Source: Mycolicibacterium duvalii
GTDB taxonomy: Bacteria; Actinomycetota; Actinomycetes; Mycobacteriales; Mycobacteriaceae
NCBI RefSeq assembly: GCF_010726645.1
Contig: NZ_AP022563.1
Coordinates: 1,488,001 to 1,552,000, forward strand
Reading direction: 5' to 3'
Length of the DNA: 64,000 nt
The notes under the pieces: generated by a model
Told to the model about the DNA's origin: nothing
What the model saw: the letters and a program-made list of their open reading frames with translations, nothing else
Database searches by the model: none
Made by a program: the position numbers and the translations under genes
Part shown: positions 42,887 to 50,767 of the stretch, piece after piece
Layout: the number at the start of each line of letters is the position of its first letter
How positions within the stretch are numbered: the stretch's first letter is position 1

Positions 42887-43381
42887 ATGGACTGGGGAGC
42901 ACTCGCCTCGTGGGCAGCAGTCATCGTGTCCATCGTCATCGCTATAAGGGCATACGTCTCAGAGCGGCGATCCAAGAGGTCAGCCGAAGACGCAGAGGAA
43001 CTGAAGCGGCGAACCGTTTCTGCATCCGAGCGGTCAGCCAAGGCGGTCGAGGAAGTCGCTTCTGCGATCCGGGATTGGGCAAGCGCATCAAGCGCCGAAT
43101 CCGAGCCGGTTCTTGTACCCGGACCTACATGGAGCCTGGAGCACGTTAACGGTTCCAAGTATGCGCTGGTGAATCGCACTCAGTACCCACAAGACGACGT
43201 CAAGATTTCGGGGGACGCTGTACTTCGAGGACCGATTCGGGAAGTCGAAGTGCCGGCATTTCAGGAGGTCCAGTTCACGGGTCTGAACGCCTGGGGCGTC
43301 AGCGATCAAGTCACCGTGACATGGACTGACAACCTCAACGAAAAGCAAGAGTGGACAAAAGCCTTGCCGCCCAAGCGTTGA
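42887..43381 (+). CDS. Membrane protein with coiled coil and C-terminal beta domain
   Basis: The protein has 164 residues. It starts MDWGALASWAAVIVSIVIAI, one membrane helix that itself carries DWG. A charged coiled coil (RRSKRSAEDAEELKRRTVSA) and a beta-rich domain (TWSLEHVNGSKYALVNRTQY, then DQVTVTWTDNLNEKQEW) follow. It begins 4 bases after the stop of the preceding membrane protein, so the four genes from 42034 form one operon. The beta domain looks immunoglobulin-like and cytosolic if the N-terminus is outside. No family is assigned. Confidence 0.65.
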   Translation: MDWGALASWAAVIVSIVIAIRAYVSERRSKRSAEDAEELKRRTVSASERSAKAVEEVASAIRDWASASSAESEPVLVPGPTWSLEHVNGSKYALVNRTQYPQDDVKISGDAVLRGPIREVEVPAFQEVQFTGLNAWGVSDQVTVTWTDNLNEKQEWTKALPPKR

Positions 43382-43630
43382 CGATGGCACGACACAATCG
43401 CCGCACGTTACCGCCTTTATACTTTTTCATATCTGAGCCAGCCAGTGTCAGGTTTATACGCGGATCCGGTGACGCTCCCAAACCTTCCCTCAGCCCAGTG
43501 GCTGCAACACCGGACGACGATATGGCGCCGTATGCAACAAGCCCGTCAGTGGCACACCGGCTGCGTAGGACGCGACGAGACGGCGGCGCAACAGAGTGCG
43601 ATACACCCAGCGAATCCTGCTCGTTTGGGT

Positions 43631-43658
43631 TTGACGGCTTAACGGCGGTGCCTATCGT
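43631..43658 (+). promoter_or_regulatory. Promoter of a leaderless microprotein gene
   Basis: TTGACG (43631-43636) and TATCGT (43653-43658) are 16 bases apart, and the ATG follows at 43665, about where transcription should begin. This fits a leaderless mRNA. Confidence 0.65.
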
Positions 43659-43664
43659 AGAACG

Positions 43665-43853
43665 ATGGCAAGCGAGGGTGGCGGCGACAATGGGTCCGGA
43701 CGTCCTCTGCCTACTCCGCGACGCCGCTTCGGTCAGCTTCCCGGCCTGCGTGTCCAGGCTGACTTCGATGAGCCGCTACCTCCAGGCGAAGTTGATGCTT
43801 GGGAATCCCTAGATGCGGATTTCCAGGACCAAATCGGTGAAGCCGAGAATTAG
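43665..43853 (+). CDS. Orphan antitoxin-tail-like microprotein (62 aa), copy 2
   Basis: The ATG at 43665 is 6 bases past a -10 element, so probably leaderless. The core RRRFGQLPGLRVQADFDEPLP is shared with the protein at 24682-24846, and it resembles the toxin-binding tail of Phd/YefM antitoxins. It has a longer acidic end (WESLDADFQDQIGEAEN). No toxin gene is next to it. Keeping two diverged copies 19 kb apart in one element argues for a function such as counteracting a host or element toxin. Confidence 0.65.
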   Translation: MASEGGGDNGSGRPLPTPRRRFGQLPGLRVQADFDEPLPPGEVDAWESLDADFQDQIGEAEN

Positions 43854-43927
43854 ACGACCCACCCGATATCGCAGACCTTCGTGAGTCGCTGCCGAAGTTC
43901 CCGCTCGCTACGGATTGCGGTGGTCGC

Positions 43928-44614
43928 CTACGGCATGTCGACCAGCTCTATCAACCATGGCGGTGGCTGTGTTCGATTCTGAACCCACTCGTCAATGATG
44001 TTTCGTCCAATGCACTGCAATAGCTCCTGCCGTTGTAACCACGACTCTTCAAGAGCCTGGTTCTGGCGGTCTTGATGCTCGCGATAGCGTTGGCGTTCAC
44101 CGGGCGTGCAGTGCGAATAGCAATGTTGCGCAAAAGATCCCGCACCAAGATAGATGGCAGTGTTGGTGCAGCGCTTGCCAGTTTTTGCCACATAGCCGGT
44201 GCAGACCGGCCGAGACCCAGAGTAATTCTGCGACAGGTCGGAATGCGGGAGCCGCTCAAGCCGAGCCTCCACTGTGTCGATCAGACTCGAAGTCGGAGTC
44301 AGACGCGACGCACCCGCGTTGACGGCAGCAGTGTGCCGGGCGTAAATGGCCTTCGGCCTCGACGGACCTATGGACCACGAGGAATCGAGCGCGGCGTTCT
44401 GCGACAGTAGGCTCGCAGCGCCCGACGCATGCCCAACTAGATCGCGGACTGCGGTCAGGCCAGCAATGCACTCTTCGAAGTTCAGATCGACCTCATCGGC
44501 CAGTGAAATCAGCACCAGCTGGCACTGAAGCAGATGTATGCGCAGCTCTTCGAGGATCTGAAGTCCCAGCGGCGACGCCGAGTCATCATCTGGCCTGTCG
44601 TTGCTCTCGGTCAC
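43928..44614 (-). CDS. Hypothetical protein with a Cys/His-rich putative zinc motif
   Basis: The protein has 228 residues. The N-terminal part is helical (LGLQILEELRIHLLQCQLVL). The centre has CTGYVAKTGKRCTNTAIYLG, then AQHCYSHC, a Cys-Cys/Cys-His pattern that probably binds zinc and recalls the GKRC..H knuckles found in element-borne proteins. The C-terminal part is a charged helix. It is divergent from the XRE regulator, with about 60 bases between starts, so that regulator may control it. The function is unknown. Confidence 0.6.
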   Translation of the reverse strand: MTESNDRPDDDSASPLGLQILEELRIHLLQCQLVLISLADEVDLNFEECIAGLTAVRDLVGHASGAASLLSQNAALDSSWSIGPSRPKAIYARHTAAVNAGASRLTPTSSLIDTVEARLERLPHSDLSQNYSGSRPVCTGYVAKTGKRCTNTAIYLGAGSFAQHCYSHCTPGERQRYREHQDRQNQALEESWLQRQELLQCIGRNIIDEWVQNRTQPPPWLIELVDMP

Positions 44615-44676
44615 ACTTCGGCAATGTACTACTAGTAGGGCAGTGCTCGAACCTTGAGCACCCGTTACTGGGTAAC

Positions 44677-44991
44677 GTGCCTACGCGACCCAGCCAGAAT
44701 GATCCTGAGCGGGTCTCGGCATGGGCGGCGCACCGTCGTACTGTGGGCGATAATATCCGTAGGCTGCGCATTTCCTGCGGGCTGACGCAGGAGGCGCTTG
44801 CCCTGCAGTCGGGCGTCACTCGCAATGTGCTGCTCGCCGTCGAACATGGTCGACGAGGATTGCTCTATGAGCGGCTGTTCGACATCGCTGATGCGCTCGG
44901 CGTACCGGCCAGTCGGCTCCTCGACTCCCATAACGAATCCGGAGAAGGCCTGCGCACCGCTGACAGCGGTGATTCCGCGCAGCCTCTTTAG
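44677..44991 (+). CDS. XRE-family transcriptional regulator
   Basis: The protein has about 104 residues from GTG 44677; the frame is open further upstream, but that part is not conserved-looking. The HTH reads VGDNIRRLRISCGLTQEALALQSGVTRNVLLAVEHGRRGLLYERLFDIADALGV, a standard Cro/C1 fold with the usual E-x-G-R after the recognition helix. It is a likely repressor for the divergent gene at 43928-44614, or of element excision, since it precedes the xis-int genes. The effector is unknown. Confidence 0.75.
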   Translation: MPTRPSQNDPERVSAWAAHRRTVGDNIRRLRISCGLTQEALALQSGVTRNVLLAVEHGRRGLLYERLFDIADALGVPASRLLDSHNESGEGLRTADSGDSAQPL

Positions 44992-45320
44992 CAGAGGTAT
45001 AGCGCCGGCCCGCCTGCGCACACGACAGTCCGACGTCAAGCAGCGTCGACGTGGCCCGACCGCCTTCGGCCGTCACTCGGTGCATCTGCCCATGGACGTA
45101 AACCAAGCTGCGCACTGTCCCCACCTGTCCGCGCTCGATGCGGACAGATGGCGAATTTGACTGCTTTTAAGGATCTTTCGAGCTAAGTGGGCGATCGTGG
45201 TGGACGGTTCGTCCGGGATTCCCATACTCTCCAATCCATCGACACAAAGCCGACGCGACCCGTCAAACGGGACGGGTCGCGAGCATCACTGTCGGATGGA
45301 TAGCGAGGAGGTGAATCACA
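44992..45320. other. Leader region of the xis-int module
   Basis: No gene is seen. A perfect 10-bp hairpin GCGACCCGTC-AAACGG-GACGGGTCGC lies at 45253-45278, just upstream of the excisionase-like gene; it may be a binding site or attenuator for the xis-int genes. Confidence 0.5.
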
Positions 45321-45503
45321 GTGAATAGCAAAAGTTTTGATGCACTCCCGCTACTTCTCCCTGTTCCCCAGGCGGCCGAGCTACTGGGTATCAGCCGCGC
45401 GTCGGCGTACCGTCTCGCGGCCACAGGAGAACTGCCGTCCCGGCGCCTCGGCGGCCGCATCTATATCGTCACTTCAGAACTTCGCGAGCTCGTCGCAGCA
45501 TGA
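45321..45503 (+). CDS. xis: Excisionase-like HTH protein
   Basis: The protein has 60 residues from a GTG at 45321 with GAGGAGGTGA upstream. LPVPQAAELLGISRASAYRLAATGELPSRRLGGRIYIVTSELREL is the MerR-like winged HTH of excisionases. It lies 124 bases before the integrase on the same strand, the usual place for a recombination directionality factor. It should bind near the attachment site and bias the integrase to excision. Confidence 0.88.
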   Translation: MNSKSFDALPLLLPVPQAAELLGISRASAYRLAATGELPSRRLGGRIYIVTSELRELVAA

Positions 45504-45627
45504 CCCAGTCCAAAGCCCTGTGCTTACCCGCAGCGGAAGCTCGCCTCGTGTTGCCTCCGCGGCCGACGAGACGTGACGTCTCCCGCGTCCAACGGTCTGG
45601 CAGACTCCAACGGCAGGAGGATTCGCG

Positions 45628-47025
45628 GTGAGCCCCGAAACCGCCGGCCACGTCGATGGCGAAGCACAGCCGGTCAAGCGCACGCGCCGCGCAGAGCCGA
45701 TCACCAAGAGATCTTCGAAGAACGGCTTGGTCACCTACGAGTTTCGTGCAGACGTCGGCAGCAAGCCTGACGGCAGTCGGGATCGCCGCCGGTTTACCTA
45801 CCGAACTTTGGCTGAGGCGAAGCGCGAATACCGTCGCATCACAACGGAAGTCGCCGCAGGTCAATATACAAAGAGATCAGTCATTACTGTCGCTGGAGCG
45901 TGCGACGAATGGCTGGCTGGACGCCGCGGGGTCCGTAGCGTGACCCTCCAGGGCTACACCCACGACCTCGCCGCAGTACGCCGATTCCTGGGCAACAAGA
46001 AGCTGCAGCAGCTCACCAAAGCCGACGGCGATGCGCTGGTTGACTGGATGCTCACACAGGGCCGCAGCTCACGAAAGCGATCCCGCCCGGGCAGTCTGGC
46101 GGGACGCGTCACGGAACAGATCGCGAAACACCCCGAGGGCATCTCCGCAGCAAGCCTCGCGGCTGCCTACCCCGGTGAGGACGTCCACACCTGCTTGGCA
46201 GGTCTGCTCCGAGCCAGTCGCGTCACCCGGCTTCGCCGAGGCGTCTACGCCATCAATACAGCGAAGCCAGAGGGGTCGTCTGTGCGCGGGGTCAAACCCG
46301 TAACTGTCCGCTCGACACTGACCACCTTCGGAATGGTCGTTCAGTCTTTCGTCGACCAGGGCGCACTCCCGCGAAACGTTGTCGCGCTCGTAGAGCGCCC
46401 GGCCGATGAACTCATTGAGGACAAGCCCGAGACCTCGAAATCCTGGACTCCCGCCGAGGTCCAGAAGTTCCGCGTCTCGATACGCAACGACAGATTATTC
46501 GCCTGCTGGCTCCTGAGCTGCTACGGGCTTCGCCGCTCCGAGGTCCTCGGTATCCGGTGGTCTGCACTTGAAGGCGACACGTTGTCGATCCGCCGCAGCC
46601 GCGTCGCGGTCGGCAAAGAGACCATCGAGGGAATGCCAAAGTCCCGCCGTAGCCTTCGGGAACTACCGCTGCCCGCCGAGCTGGCGAGCGCGCTGGAAGA
46701 CCTCAAGACGCGCCAGCAAGACGAAGCCAAAGCCTTCGGCATTCCGTGGTCGGACGACGGTCTGGTCGCGGTACGCGAGGACGGCTCCCCGATCCGCCAC
46801 GAGTGGTACTCAGACGAATTCCAACGCCTCCGCCAGCGCGCCGGTCTACGCCGCATCCACCTCAAGGGACTACGCAACACCAGCGTCAGCCTGATGCTGG
46901 CCGGCGGTTTGCCGGTGCACGTCGTGGCAGCGTGGCACGGCCACGATCCGGCAGTCTCGCTGTCGATCTACTCCGACGCCCAGCGGGACGACCTGCGCGC
47001 TGCCGGCGCCGCCCTCTTCGGATAG
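45628..47025 (+). CDS. int: Tyrosine integrase with an inserted winged-helix-like segment
   Basis: The protein has 465 residues, longer than the usual ~380-400. The arm-binding start (KNGLVTYEFRADVGS) and core-binding part (TVAGACDEWLAGRRG) precede the catalytic domain with R302/R303 (YGLRRSE), HLKGLR (H411, R416), WHGH (H437) and nucleophile Y448 (SLSIYSD). Between residues ~155 and 210 the core-binding domain is interrupted by GSLAGRVTEQIAKHPEGISA and CLAGLLRASRVTRLRRGVYA, a winged-helix-like insert. GTG 45628 has GCAGGAGGA. The gene lies 110 bases from the attachment repeat, so it should move this element into and out of tRNA-Pro. Confidence 0.93.
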   Translation: MSPETAGHVDGEAQPVKRTRRAEPITKRSSKNGLVTYEFRADVGSKPDGSRDRRRFTYRTLAEAKREYRRITTEVAAGQYTKRSVITVAGACDEWLAGRRGVRSVTLQGYTHDLAAVRRFLGNKKLQQLTKADGDALVDWMLTQGRSSRKRSRPGSLAGRVTEQIAKHPEGISAASLAAAYPGEDVHTCLAGLLRASRVTRLRRGVYAINTAKPEGSSVRGVKPVTVRSTLTTFGMVVQSFVDQGALPRNVVALVERPADELIEDKPETSKSWTPAEVQKFRVSIRNDRLFACWLLSCYGLRRSEVLGIRWSALEGDTLSIRRSRVAVGKETIEGMPKSRRSLRELPLPAELASALEDLKTRQQDEAKAFGIPWSDDGLVAVREDGSPIRHEWYSDEFQRLRQRAGLRRIHLKGLRNTSVSLMLAGGLPVHVVAAWHGHDPAVSLSIYSDAQRDDLRAAGAALFG

Positions 47026-47100
47026 GTCTGGCCCGCTAGAACTCCCTTGGGACACTGCTGGCCCATTGGCTCAAAATCAAACGAAACCACCGAAACAGAA

Positions 47101-47133
47101 AACCCGCTCCGACACTGGCCAGAGCGGGTTTTT
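47101..47133. terminator. Bidirectional intrinsic terminator
   Basis: AACCCGCTC pairs with GAGCGGGTT. T-runs follow on both strands (TTTTT on plus, TTTT on minus). It serves both the integrase and the rebuilt tRNA-Pro gene; the element brought it. Confidence 0.85.
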
Positions 47134-47135
47134 CG

Positions 47136-47212
<77 letters not shown>

Positions 47213-47313
47213 CGGTGCCTCCGGGATCGCCGGTAGGCGGACGAAACTCTACCGCAGGCTCTCCTCCGAATCCCAACCGCGTCGCCGGTCCCGCGGGTGG
47301 GTACTTCTGGCGG

Positions 47314-48804
47314 GTGACCACGACGCGCGACGACACCCCGCTGTGGCTGTTCGCCGACCAGCTCGGCCCCGCGGTGCACGGCGGTGAACACGCGCACCGC
47401 GACGTCGTGCTGATCGAGGCGACGTCGGCACTGGCCAAGCGCCGCTACCACCGCCAGAAGCTGCACCTGATCCTCTCGGCGCTGCGCCACGCCGAACGCG
47501 ACCTCGGCGACCGCGCCACCCTGATCAAAGCCGACACCTACACCGACGGCCTCGAGCGCGTGAAACGTCCCGTCCTGGTCCACCAGCCGACCTCCCACGC
47601 GGCGGAGAGGTTCGTCCACCGACTCCACGAGCGGGGGCTGGTCGCCGAGGTCCTGCCCACGCCCACGTTCGCGCTGCCGCGCGCCGACTTCGAAACCTGG
47701 GCCGGCAACCGCACCCGGTTCCGGATGGAGGACTTCTACCGCGACCAGCGCCGCCGCTTCGGCGTCCTGATGAACGGCGCGGAACCCGTCGGCAACCGGT
47801 GGAACTACGACGAAGACAACCGCGAACCGCCGCCGAAGAAGCAGTCCCGGCTCGACGTGCCCGCGCCGTACAAGCCCCGCGAGGACGACATCGACGCGCA
47901 GGTCCGCCGCGACCTCGACACGATGAACCTCGACACCGTCGGCGCCGACGGGCCCCGGCTGTTCGCCGTCACCCCCGCCGAGGCCAAGCGCGCCCTCAGA
48001 CGCTTCATCGATCACCGCCTCGACCTGTTCGGCCGCTTCGAGGACGCGATGATGAGCCAGGACTGGGCGATGTCGCATTCGCTGCTGTCGGTGCCGCTCA
48101 ACCTCGGGGTGCTGCACCCCCTCGACGCGGTCGAGGCCGCCGAGGCGGCCTACCGGGACAACAGGGCCCCGCTGTCCGCCGTCGAGGGGTTCATCCGCCA
48201 GATCCTGGGCTGGCGCGAATACATGTGGCACCTGTACTGGCACTTCGGCCCGGACTACCGCAAGAACAATGCGCTCGACGCCCGCACGAAGCTACCGAAG
48301 TGGTGGACCGACCTCGACGCAGATGCCGTCACCGCCAACTGCCTGCACCACGCGCTCCAAGGCGTGCACGACCGCGGCTGGACCCACCACATCCAGCGCC
48401 TGATGATCCTGGGCAGCCATGCGCTGCAGCGCGGCTACCGCCCCGACGAGCTCACCGAGTGGTTCGCCACCGCCTTCGTCGACGGGTTCCGTTGGGTGAT
48501 GCCGACCAACGTCATCGGGATGAGCCAGCACGCCGACGGCGGCCTGCTGGCCACCAAGCCCTACACCTCCGGCGGCGCCTACATCGCCAAGATGAGCGAC
48601 CACTGCGGGGACTGCGCCTTCGACCCGAAGAAGCGCCTCGGCGACGACGCGTGCCCGTTCACCGCCGGCTACTGGGCCTTCACCCACCGCCACCGGGACC
48701 GGCTGGCCAAGAACATGCGCACCCGGCGCGCAGTGTCGTCGATGGAGCGGCTCGGCGATCTCGACGCGGTTTTGGAGCAGGAGTCAGCGCGGGACCGATT
48801 TTGA
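47314..48804 (+). CDS. FeS-type cryptochrome/photolyase (PhrB-like)
   Basis: The protein has 496 residues. The N-terminal DUF523-like/photolyase-related part LWLFADQLGPAV and VLIEATSALAKRRYHRQK is typical of the bacterial FeS-BCP (6-4) photolyase class. Cluster cysteines appear as NCLHH, DHCGDCAFDP and DACPF. Other hallmarks are FRMEDFYRDQRRRF, WAMSHSLLSVPLNLG and FVDGFRWVMPTNVIGMSQ. It should repair UV (6-4) photoproducts using light. GTG 47314 is chosen because the strand LWLFADQ begins soon after. It overlaps the convergent TauE gene by 21 bases. Confidence 0.92.
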   Translation: MTTTRDDTPLWLFADQLGPAVHGGEHAHRDVVLIEATSALAKRRYHRQKLHLILSALRHAERDLGDRATLIKADTYTDGLERVKRPVLVHQPTSHAAERFVHRLHERGLVAEVLPTPTFALPRADFETWAGNRTRFRMEDFYRDQRRRFGVLMNGAEPVGNRWNYDEDNREPPPKKQSRLDVPAPYKPREDDIDAQVRRDLDTMNLDTVGADGPRLFAVTPAEAKRALRRFIDHRLDLFGRFEDAMMSQDWAMSHSLLSVPLNLGVLHPLDAVEAAEAAYRDNRAPLSAVEGFIRQILGWREYMWHLYWHFGPDYRKNNALDARTKLPKWWTDLDADAVTANCLHHALQGVHDRGWTHHIQRLMILGSHALQRGYRPDELTEWFATAFVDGFRWVMPTNVIGMSQHADGGLLATKPYTSGGAYIAKMSDHCGDCAFDPKKRLGDDACPFTAGYWAFTHRHRDRLAKNMRTRRAVSSMERLGDLDAVLEQESARDRF

Positions 48805-49704
48805 CTCCGGCTCGCTGACCGGCTGGTCCTCCGGCGCGAACCGCGGCGCCCGCGAGACCCGCCACGCGTAGCCCAGCAGCGACAGCCACACCACCACGAT
48901 CAGCGAGTAGATCACCGTCGACCACGGCCAGTGGATGTCGAAGAAGTGCACCAGCTTCTGGCTGTTGGTCAACACGATGACCCCGCCGACCGCGCTGCCC
49001 AGCAGCGCCGGGCTGACCCGGCTGACCAGCCAGGCCGCGAACGGAGCGGCGACCACGCCGCCGACCATCAGCCCGACCACCACCGGCCAGTTCGCCAGGA
49101 ACTCCTCGCGCAACCCGATCAGGAATCCGGCCGACGCCGACACCGCGACCAGGAACTCCGACGCGCTGACCGACCCGATCACCGTCCGAGGTGCGGTCTT
49201 GCCCTGGGAGAGCAGCGTGCTCGTCGTCACCGGTCCCCAACCGCCACCACCGGAGGCGTCGATGAAACCGCCGAACAGGCCCAGCGGGGCCAGGAACTTC
49301 GCGCTGTGGCTGGTGCCCCGCGCACCGAACGTCAACGGGGTGCGCAGCGAGAACCGCAGGAGCACATAGGTGCCGATGCACATCAGGATCGCGGCCATCA
49401 GCGGGGTGGCGTGCTCGGTGGCCAGCGACGACAGCACCGTCGCGCCGAGGAACGCCCCGACCGCACCCGGCCCACCGAGCTTGAGCACCAACCGCCAGTC
49501 GATGTTCTGGAACTTCCAGTGCGACAAGCCCGATGCGAAGGTGGTGCCCACTTCGGCGAGATGGACCGCGGCGCTGGCCTGCGCCGCGCCGACGCTGGAG
49601 AGCACCAGCAGCGTCGTCGCGGTGATCCCGAACGCCATTCCCAGGGCCCCGTCGACGAGCTGAGCACCGGCACCGACGAGCGTGAAGATGAGAAGCGAAC
49701 GCAT
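48784..49704 (-). CDS. TauE/SafE-family sulfite/anion permease
   Basis: The protein has 306 residues with about eight membrane helices. GALGMAFGITATTLLVL and its repeat-half counterpart FIDASGGGGWGPVTTSTLL, and ATVLSSLATEH, follow the duplicated TauE/SafE pattern. It is likely to export sulfite or sulfonate-derived anions. Upstream lies a leader with a short frame ending in Trp-Cys-Cys-Pro (49765-49878), so a Cys-responsive attenuator may regulate it. The ATG at 49704 is followed by the first membrane helix. Confidence 0.85.
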   Translation of the reverse strand: MRSLLIFTLVGAGAQLVDGALGMAFGITATTLLVLSSVGAAQASAAVHLAEVGTTFASGLSHWKFQNIDWRLVLKLGGPGAVGAFLGATVLSSLATEHATPLMAAILMCIGTYVLLRFSLRTPLTFGARGTSHSAKFLAPLGLFGGFIDASGGGGWGPVTTSTLLSQGKTAPRTVIGSVSASEFLVAVSASAGFLIGLREEFLANWPVVVGLMVGGVVAAPFAAWLVSRVSPALLGSAVGGVIVLTNSQKLVHFFDIHWPWSTVIYSLIVVVWLSLLGYAWRVSRAPRFAPEDQPVSEPESKSVPR

Positions 49705-49764
49705 GGCTGCTTTCAGGAGGCAGGGTCACCGCGAGGCGACCACAGTTGAACGGATGGGTACGCG

Positions 49765-49878
49765 TCAGGGACGCGGACAACACCATTCGTCGAACGCCAT
49801 CAAGCGGCGGGAGGGCCAGAACGGCTGCAGCGCGGACACGTCGGACGGCGCCGGTGTCACCACCACGCAATCAACCAT
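49765..49878 (-). CDS. Upstream ORF with consecutive Cys codons (37 aa), putative attenuator
   Basis: The frame runs from ATG 49878 to the TGA at 49765 and encodes MVDCVVVTPAPSDVSALQ..., ending in FDEWCCPRP. Two adjacent Cys codons near the stop are the hallmark of the Cys-responsive leaderless short ORFs known in mycobacteria. It ends 61 bases before the TauE/SafE gene, a probable sulfur-linked gene. Regulation is inferred. Confidence 0.5.
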   Translation of the reverse strand: MVDCVVVTPAPSDVSALQPFWPSRRLMAFDEWCCPRP

Positions 49879-49918
49879 CGACAGTCCCAACGTCTGAAGT
49901 TCGTAAACCCCGGTCAGA

Positions 49919-50701
49919 CTACACGGTCAACAACCGGTAGAGCCCAATCAGTCCCACCACCACGATCACGGCGCGCAGCACGGCCGGCGAGAGCCGGCGG
50001 CCGTAGTGCGCACCGAGGAATCCCCCGATCAGCGAACCCACCGCGATCAGCCCGGCCGCGGCCCAGCTGATCCGGTCGAACGCCACCACCGTGTAGGCCA
50101 CCGCCGCCACCACGTTGACCACCAGCGACAGCAGGTTCTTCGCCGCGTTCATTCGCTGCATGTCCTCGGGCAGCAGCGCACCCATCGCGGCGATGAGCAG
50201 AATCCCCTGCGCCGCGGTGAAGTAGCCGCCGTACACCCCGACCGCGAACGTTGCCGCCACCAGCGCGGTCATCCGCGCCGCCGAGACGTGGTCGGCGGAC
50301 CGGCCGGCGGCCTCGGCGCGGCTGCGCGCCCAGCTCTGGATACGCGGCCCGATCACCACCAGCACCAGCGCGGCCACCAGCAGCACCGGCACGACGGTGA
50401 CGAACACCCGCTCGGGCAGGTGCAGGAGCAGCCAGGCGCCGAAGCCGGCGCCGATGAACGACGCGGGCAGCTGCCAGCGCAACCGATCCCATTGGCCGCG
50501 CAGCTCGCGCCGGTATCCCCAGGTCCCCGAGATCCCGCCGGCGACCAGCCCGACCGCATTCGACATCGTCGCGGTGACCGGTGGATAGCCCAGGGTGACC
50601 AGGGTCGGGAAGGTGATCAGGGTGCCGGAGCCGACCAGCGCGTTGATGGCACCCGCGCCGACACCGGCCAACGCGATCAACAGCATGTCGACAACGGGCA
50701 C
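49919..50701 (-). CDS. Second TauE/SafE-family permease
   Basis: The protein has 260 residues with about eight helices. Repeat motifs are GAINALVGSGTLITFPTLV and VYGGYFTAAQGILLIAAMG, each with the family's Gly/Ala-rich turn. It differs clearly from the gene at 48784, so it is not a recent duplicate. The ATG at 50701 starts shortly before helix 1. It may be co-transcribed with the leader and the downstream permease. The substrate is unknown. Confidence 0.85.
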   Translation of the reverse strand: MPVVDMLLIALAGVGAGAINALVGSGTLITFPTLVTLGYPPVTATMSNAVGLVAGGISGTWGYRRELRGQWDRLRWQLPASFIGAGFGAWLLLHLPERVFVTVVPVLLVAALVLVVIGPRIQSWARSRAEAAGRSADHVSAARMTALVAATFAVGVYGGYFTAAQGILLIAAMGALLPEDMQRMNAAKNLLSLVVNVVAAVAYTVVAFDRISWAAAGLIAVGSLIGGFLGAHYGRRLSPAVLRAVIVVVGLIGLYRLLTV

Positions 50702-50767
50702 TCGGGCACCCTATCCGAGCGATTTGGGCGTGGTTATCGACGCTGACCGACGCGAATCACGCCGAAA

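Noticed and set aside
11542..47135. Prophage interpretation of the integrated region
   Set aside because: No capsid, portal, terminase, tail or lysis genes are seen; a relaxase and metal-resistance cargo fit a mobilizable element.
11542..47135. Self-transmissible ICE with T4SS or FtsK-type transfer
   Set aside because: No VirB4-like ATPase, coupling protein or FtsK/TraB translocase was found in any frame.
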